From Bradyrhizobium sp. 1 (GTDB taxonomy: Bacteria; Pseudomonadota; Alphaproteobacteria; Rhizobiales; Xanthobacteraceae): DNA of 64,000 bases. Below are positions 27,844 to 36,550 of the stretch, in pieces (within the stretch, counting starts at the first letter, position 1; the number at the start of each line of letters is the position of its first letter). A program made the position numbers and the translations under genes. Under the pieces are notes generated by a model. The model saw nothing but the letters and a program-made list of their open reading frames with translations, did no database searches and was not told the DNA's origin. The DNA is taken from positions 337,788 to 401,787 of the forward strand of contig NZ_JADPJH010000010.1 in assembly GCF_023073315.1 (NCBI RefSeq), given 5' to 3'.

Positions 27844-27933
27844 ATCGGCCACATTGACCGAAGCAGCGCTCCGGCACAATCTGCAGGTTACGGAGACAGC
27901 CTTCGTCTGGAGCGAAAGCTGAGGAGACCTGCC

Positions 27934-28824
27934 ATGCGTTTCGACCTCGTCGACCTCCAGCTGTTCATCGCCGTTGCCGACCAGCGCAGTATCACCCGCG
28001 GCGCAGAGCGCTCGAATCTCGCGCTGGCCTCGGCCAGCGCCCGGATCAAGGGGCTCGAGGACGCGCTCGGCGTCGCGCTACTCAAGCGCGGCCGCCGCGG
28101 CGTCGAGTTGACCGTTGCGGGCGAGAGCCTGCTCGACCATGCGCGGGTCGTGATGCACCAGATCGATGCCATGCGCGGCGATCTCGCCGGCTTTGCCAGC
28201 GGCGTGCGCGCCAGCGTGCATTTCCTCGCCAATACTTCGGGCCTGTCGGAGCATCTGCCCAAGGCGCTCGCCGGCTTCCTGCGCGAGCATCGCGACGTCG
28301 CCATCGACATCGAGGAGCGCGAGAGCACCGACATCGCCGCCGCCATCACCGCGGGCGCCGCCGATCTCGGTTTTGCTGCCGAGCACGCGTTGCCGGAGCA
28401 TATCGAGCGTTTTGTGTTCAGCGAGGATCGCCTGACGCTGGTGACGTCGAGGCGTGGCCCGTTCGCCGGCCGCCGCCAGATCGATTTTCAGGAGGCGAAC
28501 GATTGCGAATTCGTCGGGCTGACCAGCGCCACCGCGCTCCAAATGCACATATCGAAGCACGCGGCCCGCCTCGGCATGCGCCCGCATTACCGCGCGCGCC
28601 TGCGCGATTTCGATGCGATCTGCCAGCTGGTCTCAGCCGATGTCGGCGTCGCCCTGGTGCCGGAAGCCGCCGCCCGCCGCTGCGCAAAACTGATGCCGCT
28701 CGCGATGGTCCGCCTGCGCGATGCCTGGGCCAACCGGAAGCTCGTGATCTGCGCGCGCAGTTTCAAGACGCTGCCGCGGCCGGCCAAGATGCTGGTGGAG
28801 CATTTAAGGGCAGCGGCAGTGTGA
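27934..28824 (+). CDS. LysR-type transcriptional regulator
   Basis: A 296-residue regulator. The N-terminal winged helix (about 5-65: LVDLQLFIAVADQRSITRGAERSNLALASASARIKGLEDALG) is followed by a periplasmic-binding-like effector domain. The ATG at 27934 has GAGGAG about 8 nt upstream. It is divergent from the TauE/SafE gene, the usual LysR-target layout. Effector unknown. Confidence 0.92.
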   Translation: MRFDLVDLQLFIAVADQRSITRGAERSNLALASASARIKGLEDALGVALLKRGRRGVELTVAGESLLDHARVVMHQIDAMRGDLAGFASGVRASVHFLANTSGLSEHLPKALAGFLREHRDVAIDIEERESTDIAAAITAGAADLGFAAEHALPEHIERFVFSEDRLTLVTSRRGPFAGRRQIDFQEANDCEFVGLTSATALQMHISKHAARLGMRPHYRARLRDFDAICQLVSADVGVALVPEAAARRCAKLMPLAMVRLRDAWANRKLVICARSFKTLPRPAKMLVEHLRAAAV

Positions 28825-28844
28825 GGTCGTGCGCTTATCGCGCG

Positions 28845-29810
28845 CTACTTCGCCGTCTCGACCCCGGCGTCCTTGATCACCTTCGCCCACTTCCTGGTCT
28901 CGTCGGCGATGAAGCTGCGAAAATGCTCCGGCTCATCGCCGATCAGCGTCGCGCCCTGCTGGGCGAGCTTTTCCTTCACCGCGGGATCCGCCATGGCCTT
29001 GGTCGCGAGGCCATGCAGCGCGGTGACGATTTCCTTCGGCGTGCCCTTCGGCGCGACCATGCCGTACCAGTTCTCGATGCGCAGATCAGGAAAGCCCGCT
29101 TCCGCGGTGGTCGGGACGTCGGGTGCCGTCGATGAGCGCTCGGGCGAGCCGACCGCGATCGGTCGCAGCGCGCCGGCCTTGACCTGCGGCAGCAGCACGG
29201 GGAGATCGAGGAACGTCATCTGCACCTGCTGGCCCAGCAGATCGTTCACCGCGGGCGCGGCGCCGCGATAGGGCACATGCACGATGTCGATCTTGGCCGT
29301 CAGCTTGAACAGTTCACCGGCAAGATGCGGCAGGCTGCCGGGGCCGGAGGAGGCGAAATTGAGTTTTCCGGGCTGCGCCTTGGCGAGTGCGATCAGCTCA
29401 CTGACGTTTTTCGCCTCCACATTGGTGGCGACCACCAGCATTTCCGGCACGGTCGCAACCAGTGTTATCGGCGTGAGATCGCTCGAGGTGTCGTAGGCGA
29501 CCCGCTCCATGCTCGGGCTGATCGCGAGCGCGCCGGCTGAGGAGATCGCGATGGTGTAGCCGTCGGGGGGAGCCTTCGAGACCGCATCGGTGCCGAGCAC
29601 GCCGCCCTGGCCGCCGCGATTGTCGATCAGCACCGGCTGCCCTGATAGCTCCGACATGCGCTGGCCGATCACCCGGGCGATGATGTCGTTGGGGCCGCCG
29701 GCGGGGAACGGCACGATCAGCTTGATCGGTTTTGCGGGAAAATTCTGGGCGGAGGCGAGGGTGGGAAACAGCAGCAGGAATGCGAGCAGCAGCTTGCGCC
29801 GGTTTTTCAT
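28845..29810 (-). CDS. Bug-family (tripartite tricarboxylate) solute-binding protein
   Basis: A 321-residue exported binding protein. Signal peptide (MKNRRKLLLAFLLLFPTLASA) precedes QNFPAKPIKLIVPFPAGGPNDIIARVIGQ, the Bug signature. Other typical segments are DNRGGQGGVLGTDAVSKAPPDGYT, VPYRGAAPAVNDLLGQQVQ and WYGMVAPKGTP. AAGGAG precedes the ATG. No tctA/tctB transporter genes are adjacent, as is usual for orphan Bug proteins. Ligand probably a carboxylate, unproven. Confidence 0.92.
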   Translation of the reverse strand: MKNRRKLLLAFLLLFPTLASAQNFPAKPIKLIVPFPAGGPNDIIARVIGQRMSELSGQPVLIDNRGGQGGVLGTDAVSKAPPDGYTIAISSAGALAISPSMERVAYDTSSDLTPITLVATVPEMLVVATNVEAKNVSELIALAKAQPGKLNFASSGPGSLPHLAGELFKLTAKIDIVHVPYRGAAPAVNDLLGQQVQMTFLDLPVLLPQVKAGALRPIAVGSPERSSTAPDVPTTAEAGFPDLRIENWYGMVAPKGTPKEIVTALHGLATKAMADPAVKEKLAQQGATLIGDEPEHFRSFIADETRKWAKVIKDAGVETAK

Positions 29811-29824
29811 GCAGGCTCCTTCAA

Positions 29825-29869
29825 GCATGATCCGGAAAAGTGTGCAGCGGTTTTCCGAGAGGATCATGC
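29825..29869. repeat. Dispersed 45-bp palindromic repeat (second copy)
   Basis: Perfect outer stem gcatgatcc/ggatcatgc and inner stem ggaaaa/ttttcc around gtgtgcagcgg. It is the same element as 6940-6984, in reverse orientation, and lies just upstream of the Bug protein start. Confidence 0.8.
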
Positions 29870-29886
29870 GCAAACAATTAAGTGGC

Positions 29887-30669
29887 CTAACCGTTGAGCA
29901 GTTTCAGTGCTTCTTCGTGAACCCTGGCGTCGCCGGCCGCGATGATGCGACCGCCGCCCTGGGCCGGTTTGCCTTCCCAGGTGGTGACGACGCCGCCGGC
30001 GCCTGTCACGATCGGGATCAGGGCTGCGATATCGTACGGCTTCAGCTCGGTCTCGACCACGAGATCGACGTGGCCCGCGGCCAGCATGCAATAGGAGTAG
30101 CAGTCGCCGCCATAGCGCGACAGACGCGCGCCCTTCTCGATCCGGCCGAAGATGGCGCGGTCGCGCTCGTTCATCAGCAGCGGGCTGGTGGTGTAGGTCG
30201 TGGCTTCCGCGAGCGAAGCACAGCGGCGGACCTGGAGCCGGCGCTCGTCGGAGGGGCCTTTGTATGTGGCCGAGCCGTTGTCGCCGGAAAACCGCTCGCC
30301 GATGAACGGCTGGTGCATCATGCCGTAGACCGGCGTGCCCTTGTGCAGGAGCGCGATCAGCGTACCCCAGATCGGAAAGCCGCCGATGAAGGACTTTGTG
30401 CCGTCGATGGGGTCGAGCACCCAGACGTAGTCGGCGTCTTCCCGCTCATTGCCGAACTCCTCGCCGACGATGCCGTGCTGGGGGAAGCTCGCCTTGATCA
30501 GCCGCCGCATCACCGCTTCCGCGGCGCGGTCGGCCTCCGTCACGGGGTCGAATTCCCTGGTCTTGCTCTTGTCGTCGATCGACAGCGAGGTGCGGAAGAA
30601 CGGCAGGATGGTCTCGCCGGAGGCGGTAGCGAGCCGTCCGATGAAGGCTGAGAAGTCGATCACCGTCAC
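29887..30669 (-). CDS. hisN: Histidinol-phosphatase of the inositol monophosphatase family
   Basis: A 260-residue Mg-dependent phosphatase. Metal-site motifs: EFDPVTEADRAAE, GEEFG, WVLDPIDGTKSFIGGFP (DPIDGT) and KPYDIAALIPIV. In rhizobiales this subfamily does the histidinol-phosphate step of histidine synthesis, which fits hisC in the same window 4 kb away. A general inositol monophosphatase (suhB-like) role remains possible. It lies 340 bp from a suhB-type small RNA. Confidence 0.85.
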   Translation of the reverse strand: MTVIDFSAFIGRLATASGETILPFFRTSLSIDDKSKTREFDPVTEADRAAEAVMRRLIKASFPQHGIVGEEFGNEREDADYVWVLDPIDGTKSFIGGFPIWGTLIALLHKGTPVYGMMHQPFIGERFSGDNGSATYKGPSDERRLQVRRCASLAEATTYTTSPLLMNERDRAIFGRIEKGARLSRYGGDCYSYCMLAAGHVDLVVETELKPYDIAALIPIVTGAGGVVTTWEGKPAQGGGRIIAAGDARVHEEALKLLNG

Positions 30670-30970
30670 GGCGCATCCTCAAAACGAAAGTGGGGTGAAG
30701 CTCATCTCTGCCTAGCTCAATTCGCCTCTCGCGTGCAGCGCTGTCTTGATTTGCTCCCTGGTATTTTGGATGCCGAAGGCCGCTGCCTTACCTCGGTCAT
30801 AGGTTGGCCAAATATCGATCATTGAGTTGAAAGCTTAGTTCCGAATTTGCCTTGTTGGTATGCAAATGACTATCAACCCATTGAATTTCCTTATCAAAGA
30901 AACTGAATCTGGGTTTCGCTATAAGCAAATGAGCCATGTGCATATTGCATGGGAAACAGCTCAAAAGCTC
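30670..30970. other. AT-rich intergenic stretch with no supported gene
   Basis: From about 30780 to 30960 base composition falls well below the surrounding genome (for example ttgaatttccttatcaaaga). A 36-codon minus-strand frame (30712-30822, MIDIWPTYDRGKAAAFGIQ...) has coding-like composition but no ribosome-binding site, and a stop lies just upstream; it may be a gene remnant. A 93-codon minus frame (30797-31078) runs through the small RNA and is judged spurious. Confidence 0.4.
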
Positions 30971-30999
30971 TTGCACTTTGTGCGTCGCGGCCGCATATT
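30971..30999 (+). promoter_or_regulatory. Sigma-70-type promoter of the small RNA
   Basis: -35 TTGCAC (30971-30976), a 17-nt spacer, and -10 CATATT (30994-30999). The predicted start is near 31006. Placement upstream of an RNA with a strong terminator supports it. Confidence 0.6.
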
Positions 31000-31005
31000 G
31001 TTGCG

Positions 31006-31096
31006 GTGCGGTAGCGCTTCTCGCGTTACTGCTGCCCTCCTTGGGCGTTTCCTCCCTAGACTTGGGCCGCTTCTTCATCAGAAGCGGCCCTTTTTT
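31006..31096 (+). ncRNA. suhB/mmgR-type (alpha-r8) small RNA
   Basis: A compact about 91-nt transcript. A 5' stem (gtagcg/cgttac, 31011-31029) is followed by a single-stranded CU-rich region with TTTCCTCCCT (31048-31057) and a perfect terminator hairpin. The CU-rich core, the terminator and the position between an inositol-monophosphatase-family gene and N-formylglutamate amidohydrolase match the alphaproteobacterial suhB motif, called mmgR in Sinorhizobium. The CCTCCC core could pair with Shine-Dalgarno sequences of target mRNAs. The 5' end is inferred from the promoter. The family name comes from memory of the motif, not a covariance search. Confidence 0.8.
31064..31096 (+). terminator. Rho-independent terminator of the small RNA
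   Basis: A perfect 11-bp stem (GGGCCGCTTCT/AGAAGCGGCCC) with loop TCATC, followed by six T. The strongest intrinsic terminator in the window. Confidence 0.95.
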
Positions 31097-31198
31097 CTTT
31101 TAAGCATCGGTCTTCGTTCAGCGCGCGCAGAAACGCGAAGCGAAAACGCGTTCGCTCCCATCGCAGACGATCCAATCTATCGAAGAAAAGTTTCGCGT

Positions 31199-32089
31199 CT
31201 ATTCCGCGGCGGCCTGGAACGGGCCGAGATCGCCGAACGGGATCGTCGTCGCCAGCACGTCGGCAAGCACGCCGAAATCGGACGCCACCTGCGCAAAGCG
31301 CGGACCGCGTTCACGCCGCCGCTCGTCCATATAGATCGCGCGGTTGAGCTCGAGCTGCACCGCATGCAGGCCGCTCGCGGGGTTGCCGTAATGCTCGGTG
31401 ATAAAGCCGCCGGCATAGGGCTTGTTGCGGCCGATCGAATAGCCGAGCCCGGTCATGGTCTCCTCGACCCGGTCAGGCAGCAGCGGCGTGCAGCTGGTGC
31501 CGTAGCGGTCGCCGATCACGATGTCGGGCCGGCGCGGCTCGTCTCTGCTGACGCCGACCGAGGGCATCGAGTGGCAGTCCACCAGGACCACGGTGCCGAA
31601 CATCTGGTGCACCTTGTTGATCAGCCGGCGCAGCGCGCGATGATAGGGCTTGTACAGCGTCTCGATCCGCGCCAGCGCGTCGTCGACCAGAATGCGCTCG
31701 CGGTAGATCTCCTGGCCGTCGCCGACCACGCGCGGGATGGTGCCGAGGCCGCCCGCGACCCGCATCGAGCGGGTGTTGGCAAAGCTCGGCAGCCGCCCGG
31801 TGAACATGCGCGGGTCGAGCTCATATGGCTCGCGATTGACGTCGACATAGGAGCGGGGAAAGTTGACCCGCACGGTCGGAAAGCCGCGCGCGCTGAGATG
31901 GCCGATCAGCTCGTCCATGAAGGAATCTTCGGAGCGCCTTAGCTGCGGCAGGTCGATCCGCGAGGCGCTCAGGAATTCGTCCGGATAGGTCGAGCCGGAA
32001 TGGGGCGAGTTGAAGATGACGGGCGCGCGCCACTCGGCGGGCTCCATGATCTCGAAGGCTGGCGACACCTCGCCGTCAAACCGGGTCAT
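31199..32089 (-). CDS. N-formylglutamate amidohydrolase family protein
   Basis: A 296-residue Zn hydrolase. Conserved motifs: VIFNSPHSGSTYPDEFL (metal-binding PHSG), SEDSFMDELI, NFPRSYVDVNREPYELDPRMF, LVDCHSMPSVG and GFITEHYGNP. The family cleaves N-formylglutamate in histidine degradation or related N-acyl amino acids. No hut genes are nearby, so the substrate is open. An in-frame GTG at 32119 would add 10 residues. Its pairing with cpdR is conserved across rhizobiales. Confidence 0.9.
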   Translation of the reverse strand: MTRFDGEVSPAFEIMEPAEWRAPVIFNSPHSGSTYPDEFLSASRIDLPQLRRSEDSFMDELIGHLSARGFPTVRVNFPRSYVDVNREPYELDPRMFTGRLPSFANTRSMRVAGGLGTIPRVVGDGQEIYRERILVDDALARIETLYKPYHRALRRLINKVHQMFGTVVLVDCHSMPSVGVSRDEPRRPDIVIGDRYGTSCTPLLPDRVEETMTGLGYSIGRNKPYAGGFITEHYGNPASGLHAVQLELNRAIYMDERRRERGPRFAQVASDFGVLADVLATTIPFGDLGPFQAAAE

Positions 32090-32420
32090 CTTCTCAGGCT
32101 TCGTCCCTTCGCGCCGCACGACCGGGCATGAGCCCTGGATCGAATGATTCGGCCGTCCAACGGCTCTTATGTGTCGTCATTGTCCGGAATCACAACCATT
32201 CTGCCAAGCGAAAAGATGTGATCGGCGCTGGAACATGTCTTAACCGTGCGGGCAAGGAGGCGGGGACACGCCAGTGTGGCTCGATTGATTCGGGCCGCAT
32301 TCGGGTTCACAAGGAGCCGGCAGCGCGAGCCGCGAAGGTAAAGATTTTCACCCCAAATTTACCCTCTGTCGGGCTTAGTGACCTCTGCTGAAATCCTCTG
32401 GGGATTCGACGTTTCCTGCC

Positions 32421-32780
32421 ATGGCAAAAATCCTGCTCGCCGAAGACGACAACGACATGCGCCGTTTCCTGGTCAAGGCGCTGGAAAACGCCGGTTTTCA
32501 GGTCTCATCCCATGACAATGGCATGGCCGCCTATCAGCGGCTCCGCGAAGAGCCGTTCGAGATGCTGCTGACCGACATCGTGATGCCGGAAATGGACGGC
32601 ATCGAGCTCGCCCGCCGGGCCTCGGAACTCGATCCCGACATCAAGATCATGTTCATCACCGGCTTCGCCGCGGTCGCCCTGAACTCGGATTCGGACGCCC
32701 CCAAGAACGCCAAGGTGCTCTCCAAGCCCGTGCATCTGCGCGAATTGGTCAGCGAAGTGAACAAGATGCTGGCGGCCTAA
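32421..32780 (+). CDS. cpdR: CpdR single-domain response regulator
   Basis: A 119-residue stand-alone receiver domain with no output domain. It has the acidic pocket EDDND, phospho-acceptor Asp in LLTDIVMPEMDG, Thr in FITGFAAVA, and Lys in LSKPVHLREL. In Caulobacter and Sinorhizobium, unphosphorylated CpdR delivers substrates to ClpXP at the old pole and is controlled by the CckA-ChpT phosphorelay. Length and sequence fit CpdR well. The 330-bp gap with the divergent amidohydrolase gene should hold its cell-cycle promoter; no complete CtrA site was found by eye. Confidence 0.92.
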   Translation: MAKILLAEDDNDMRRFLVKALENAGFQVSSHDNGMAAYQRLREEPFEMLLTDIVMPEMDGIELARRASELDPDIKIMFITGFAAVALNSDSDAPKNAKVLSKPVHLRELVSEVNKMLAA

Positions 32781-32854
32781 ATCGGCCCCCTTCCGTCCTT
32801 GCACCGGCTCACTTGAGCCGTTATAGGGACCCGACCCGATCTAGACGACATCTA

Positions 32855-32929
32855 GGGCGCGTAGCTCAGCGGGAGAGCACTACCTTGACATGGTAGGGGT
32901 CACAGGTTCGATCCCTGTCGCGCCCACCA
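32855..32929 (+). tRNA. tRNA-Val (anticodon GAC)
   Basis: A 75-nt cloverleaf. The acceptor stem gggcgcg pairs with cgcgccc, the D-arm is gctcagcgggagagc, the anticodon arm is ctacc-ttgacat-ggtag with anticodon GAC, and the T-arm is cacaggttcgatccctgtc. The 3' CCA is encoded. It decodes GUC/GUU. Confidence 0.97.
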
Positions 32930-32960
32930 TCCTTCGCTCGCGATAGCCGAGTGAAGGATG
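32928..32960 (+). terminator. Hairpin immediately after tRNA-Val
   Basis: A 13-bp stem (catccttcgctcg/cgagtgaaggatg, one G-U pair) with a 6-nt loop begins inside the tRNA CCA end. There is no T-tract, so it is a processing or weak termination structure at best. The rest of the gap, to 33136, holds no gene. Confidence 0.45.
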
Positions 32961-33136
32961 CCACGCCGAAGCCCAACGGGCGCAGGCGGGCTGCCGCCGC
33001 GAGCTACGGCCAGGCAAGCCACCAAGCAATCTCAACGCGAAGCGTGTCCGGCGTAGCTCGAAGAGCGTAGACGGACTGGAGCGTCACGCTCCTCTCGCTC
33101 GAACATGCCACCCCCCCTCCCAACGCCGGACCGCCG

Positions 33137-33658
33137 CTATTTCAGCTCCGTGTTCGCCACCGGCATGATGGAGGCCACCGACCAGCCGTTCGCATCCTGA
33201 ACATAGGTCTGGCTGATCAGAAAAATACTCTGTTGTGGTGGCTTGCCGGGAAGGCCGCGCGTGAAGACGATCGGGACGAGGACCTGCATCACCTCGTTCG
33301 AGATCACGGCAACGCGGAATTTCGACATGTCGGGTTCGAGGTGCCAGGTACCCTCGTAATAGTCCTTGAAGCGGGCGGCGACCGCATCGCGCCCTCGCGT
33401 CTCGATGCCCCTCGCAAACAACAGCGTGGCCGGCGAATTCCAGAGCAGGGCCTTCACGTCATCCGCATTATGCGCATTCTGCGCGGCAATGAACTTCTCG
33501 AAGATGGTTCGCGCCTCGGCGTCATTTGCCGCGGCCAGCGCAGGTCCGGCCGACCAGACCGTCGCGCCGAGGAACAGCGCCGCGGCAGTCGCGGCAAGAC
33601 GACGGCGCCGCGCCAATGGTCGTGGACTGACGCTGCCTGGAGACATCTCGGGTCGCAT
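33137..33658 (-). CDS. Exported SnoaL/SgcJ-like (NTF2-fold) protein
   Basis: A 173-residue protein. The N-terminus is basic with a hydrophobic segment (about 19-42, ARRRRLAATAAALFLGATVW...ALAA), probably a signal peptide. The NTF2-like domain follows (DAEARTIFEKFIAAQNAHNADDVKALLWNSPATLLFARGIETRGRDAVAARFKDYYEGTWHLEP). AGAGG precedes the ATG at 33658. A longer frame from 33832 lacks a ribosome-binding site. Function unknown. Confidence 0.75.
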   Translation of the reverse strand: MRPEMSPGSVSPRPLARRRRLAATAAALFLGATVWSAGPALAAANDAEARTIFEKFIAAQNAHNADDVKALLWNSPATLLFARGIETRGRDAVAARFKDYYEGTWHLEPDMSKFRVAVISNEVMQVLVPIVFTRGLPGKPPQQSIFLISQTYVQDANGWSVASIMPVANTELK

Positions 33659-33896
33659 CGTGCTTACCTCTCGTCGTTTGCCGTCGGCATTTGAATGGTG
33701 TTCGTCATACCATTGATGGTCTCGCCGACGTTTCCTGATCGCACGATCGGCGGAAACCGTGACATCACGGATGCGTTGCTTCGGGCCATCGGATGTCGCG
33801 GGACGCAACGGGCATCCTCTCGCCGCCGACACCCAGTTGGGTTATGATCTCGTGGCGCCATCCCGGTACGATGTCATCCACGACGCAGGCTCGCCC

Positions 33897-34148
33897 ATGA
33901 GTGCCATCCGAACGATCGGACTTGCAACGATAACGCTGGTGCTGATGGCGTCGCGCGCTGACGCTGCGATCATTGACTGGCAAGCCGAGCTCCAGCGCTG
34001 CCGTGAGCTGCGGCAGAATGTGGCGCCGCTGCTTCATGCCGGCGAGGGGATTTCCGCCGTCGGTCGCTCCAACCGGTCCGTCCGCCGTTGCATCTGGATC
34101 CAGCGCATCGCGGTGCGCAAGAAGATCCCGGGCGCGGAGGCGTGGTAG
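33897..34148 (+). CDS. Small secreted hypothetical protein
   Basis: An 83-residue protein with a good Sec signal (about 1-23, cleavage after RADAA). The mature about 60 residues are basic with two cysteines (QRCREL and RRCIWI). The start is chosen at the signal peptide; GCAGG lies upstream. It is convergent with hisC, 25 bp apart. No family recognised. Confidence 0.6.
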   Translation: MSAIRTIGLATITLVLMASRADAAIIDWQAELQRCRELRQNVAPLLHAGEGISAVGRSNRSVRRCIWIQRIAVRKKIPGAEAW

Positions 34149-34173
34149 CACTCCGCCACGGCGCGCGCAGATA

Positions 34174-35226
34174 TCAGACCAGGCCGCGCGCCACGGCGGT
34201 CAGGCGACTGCATTGATCCTCGGTTCCGACCGTGATGCGCAGGAAATCCCCGATGCGGGGTTTTGCGAAATGCCGGACCAGCACGCCGTGCTTGCGAAGC
34301 CCGGCTGCGAGCTCGGCTCCGCCATGGCCGGGATGGCGGGCGAACACGAAGTTCGCCATGGACGGCACGACCTCGAAGCCCAATCCTGAGAGGTCGCGGA
34401 CCAGCTTCTCCCGGCTCGCGATGATGCGCCCGCGGGTCTGCTCGAACCAAGCCTCGTCCTTGATCGCCGCGACGGCGCCGGCGATGGCAAGGCAATCGAG
34501 CGGGTATGAGTTAAAACTGTCCTTCACCCGCTCCAGCGCCTCGATCAAAGGCCGCTGGCCGACGGCAAAGCCAACGCGCAGGCCCGCGAGAGCCCGCGAT
34601 TTCGAGAAGGTCTGGATGACGAGGAGATTGTCGTGGCGCGCGACCAGCGGAATGGCGCTCTCGGCACCGAAATCGACATAGGCCTCATCCACCACCACCA
34701 GCTGGTCCGGATGCTCACTCAGCAGCGCTTCGATCCCGTCGCGCGGCAGCGCGATGCCGGTGGGGGCATTCGGGTTGGGCAGGAGAATGGCCCCGCACGG
34801 CCGCCGGAAGTCGGCAATCTGCACCTGCATCGCGGCATCGAGCGGCACCTCTTCGTAGCGGATGCCGTACAGGCGGCTATAGACCGGGTAAAAGCTGTAG
34901 GTGATATCAGGGAACAGCAGCGGTGCGTCCTGCTTCAGCAGGCCCTGGAACGTGTGGGCCAAAACCTCGTCCGAGCCGTTGCCGACGAACACTTCATCGG
35001 CCGTCACGCCGTAGCGCGCCGCGATCGCCTCGCGCAAAACGGTCGCGCCGGGATCGGGATAGAAGCGCAGGCGGTCCGTCGCGGCCGCGATCGCAGCCAG
35101 TACATGCGGCGAGGGATCGTACGGATTCTCGTTGGTGTTGAGCTTGACGAGGTCGTGGATTTTTGGCTGCTCGCCGGGCACGTAGGGCGAGAGGTCGCGG
35201 ACGACGGAACTCCAGAAGCGGCTCAT
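34174..35226 (-). CDS. hisC: Histidinol-phosphate aminotransferase
   Basis: A 350-residue PLP enzyme, fold type I, that transaminates imidazole-acetol phosphate in histidine synthesis. Key segments: [17 protein letters not shown] (rather, [14 protein letters not shown]), [30 protein letters not shown], and the PLP Lys in [17 protein letters not shown]. The C-terminal [22 protein letters not shown] is typical. ATG at 35226; an in-frame TTG three codons upstream is unlikely. hisN lies 4 kb away. It is followed downstream by no other his gene in this window. Confidence 0.93.
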   Translation of the reverse strand: MSRFWSSVVRDLSPYVPGEQPKIHDLVKLNTNENPYDPSPHVLAAIAAATDRLRFYPDPGATVLREAIAARYGVTADEVFVGNGSDEVLAHTFQGLLKQDAPLLFPDITYSFYPVYSRLYGIRYEEVPLDAAMQVQIADFRRPCGAILLPNPNAPTGIALPRDGIEALLSEHPDQLVVVDEAYVDFGAESAIPLVARHDNLLVIQTFSKSRALAGLRVGFAVGQRPLIEALERVKDSFNSYPLDCLAIAGAVAAIKDEAWFEQTRGRIIASREKLVRDLSGLGFEVVPSMANFVFARHPGHGGAELAAGLRKHGVLVRHFAKPRIGDFLRITVGTEDQCSRLTAVARGLV

Positions 35227-35269
35227 GATTTTCAACTCGATTTGGCGGGCTACGCGGTTGTGCTTGTAG

Positions 35270-36361
35270 TCAGGCGACCAGATACTTCTTCACCGCCGCC
35301 TCGTCCCACGCAATCCCGTTCCCCGGCTCGTCGCTCGGCAGCGCAAAGCCGTCCTTGATCTTCAGCCGCGTCGAAAGCACCGCGTCGGCCCAGTCGACAT
35401 ATTCCAGCCAATGCGCAGTCGGTGTCACGCAGAGCAGGTGCGCGCTGACTTCCGAGAACAGATGCGTCGACATCTCGATGCCGGCGGCATGCCCGAGCGC
35501 GGCGGCGCGGAGCCAGCCGGTGACGCCGCCGATGCGCTGCACGTCGGGCATTACGTAGTCGCAGGCTTCCGCCGACAGCGCTGATTGCATCGAGAAGGCG
35601 CTGTCGAAATTCTCGCCGATCTGGACCGGTGTGCGCAACGCATCCGCAATCCGGGCGCAGCCCTCGTAATCGTCGTGGCGGATCGGCTCCTCGATCCAGG
35701 TCAGCCCCTCGTCGTCGAGCATCTCGCCGCGGCGGATCGCTTCGGTGACCGTGAGCGCCTGGTTGTAGTCGCACATCAGCGTGACCTCGTCGCCTACGGC
35801 CTTGCGCACCGCGCGCACCACAGCGAGGTCCTCTCGCGCATCGGGGCGGCCGACGCGGATCTTTGCGGCGTGAAAACCCTCGGCCAGCAGCTTGTGCGCC
35901 TCCTCAACCGCGGCGCCCGCGGGCATAATGCCGAGCCCCTTCGAATTATAGGCGCGCACCGGTTTCGGCGCGCCGCCGAGCAGGCGGGCGAGCGGCAGGC
36001 CGCGTGCGCGGGCGAGTGCGTCCCACGCCGCCATGTCGATGCCGGATTGCGCCAGCCGTTGCAGGCCGGCGAGCCCGAGCAGCGTGAAGCGCTGGGTCAG
36101 CTTGCGCTCGATCTCGAACGGCAGCAGCTCGTCGCCGGCGAGCAGCTCCGACATTTCCGTGACCATCGCCGTCAGCGGCTTCAAGGCCGACGGCGTGATC
36201 GAGAACAGATAGGCGTGCCCCACGGCGCCCAGATCGGTCTCGCAGTCGATCAGCACCAGCGGTGCCTTGGCGACCACCCCCGTCGAGGTCTTGAGCGGCA
36301 AATTCATCGGCGCGATTACGGGCCGCGCGACAAAGCGTTTGATGCGGATGGTCGAGGTCAT
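35270..36361 (-). CDS. Mandelate racemase-like enolase-superfamily enzyme
   Basis: A 363-residue enzyme that aligns by eye along its whole length with Pseudomonas putida mandelate racemase. Metal ligands Asp198 (MCDYNQ), Glu224 (WIEEP) and Glu250 (IGENF); the His-Asp dyad His300 (STHLF) with Asp273 (MPD); and Glu320 (AHWLE) are all kept. The K-x-K catalytic pair is AAKIRVG: Lys167 is kept, but the second Lys (Lys166 of mandelate racemase) is Arg169. It may therefore act from one face only, as a dehydratase or on another 2-hydroxy acid. GGGAG precedes the ATG. It is followed 43 bp downstream by hisC on the same strand. Confidence 0.85.
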   Translation of the reverse strand: MTSTIRIKRFVARPVIAPMNLPLKTSTGVVAKAPLVLIDCETDLGAVGHAYLFSITPSALKPLTAMVTEMSELLAGDELLPFEIERKLTQRFTLLGLAGLQRLAQSGIDMAAWDALARARGLPLARLLGGAPKPVRAYNSKGLGIMPAGAAVEEAHKLLAEGFHAAKIRVGRPDAREDLAVVRAVRKAVGDEVTLMCDYNQALTVTEAIRRGEMLDDEGLTWIEEPIRHDDYEGCARIADALRTPVQIGENFDSAFSMQSALSAEACDYVMPDVQRIGGVTGWLRAAALGHAAGIEMSTHLFSEVSAHLLCVTPTAHWLEYVDWADAVLSTRLKIKDGFALPSDEPGNGIAWDEAAVKKYLVA

Positions 36362-36550
36362 GGGGGCTCCCGGCGGAGTGAATGCAGGTCAATACCCATC
36401 TTAAACATTCGTCATGAAACGAAAAGACGTTTGCGACGACCACCATAAAATGGGGTTGCGCGTACCTGCGTTTATCGGCTCAGTGCCATTGCATGGTTTG
36501 CCGCAAATCCCGGAAGTTTGCGACAAAGACGCACACCACGGAGCCACAGC

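Noticed and set aside
30797..31078. 93-codon minus-strand frame across the small RNA
   Set aside because: It runs antisense through the RNA and its terminator, has no ribosome-binding site and no recognisable protein.
32150..32420. CtrA-binding site upstream of cpdR
   Set aside because: Only a single TTAAC half-site was found; the second half at the required spacing is missing.
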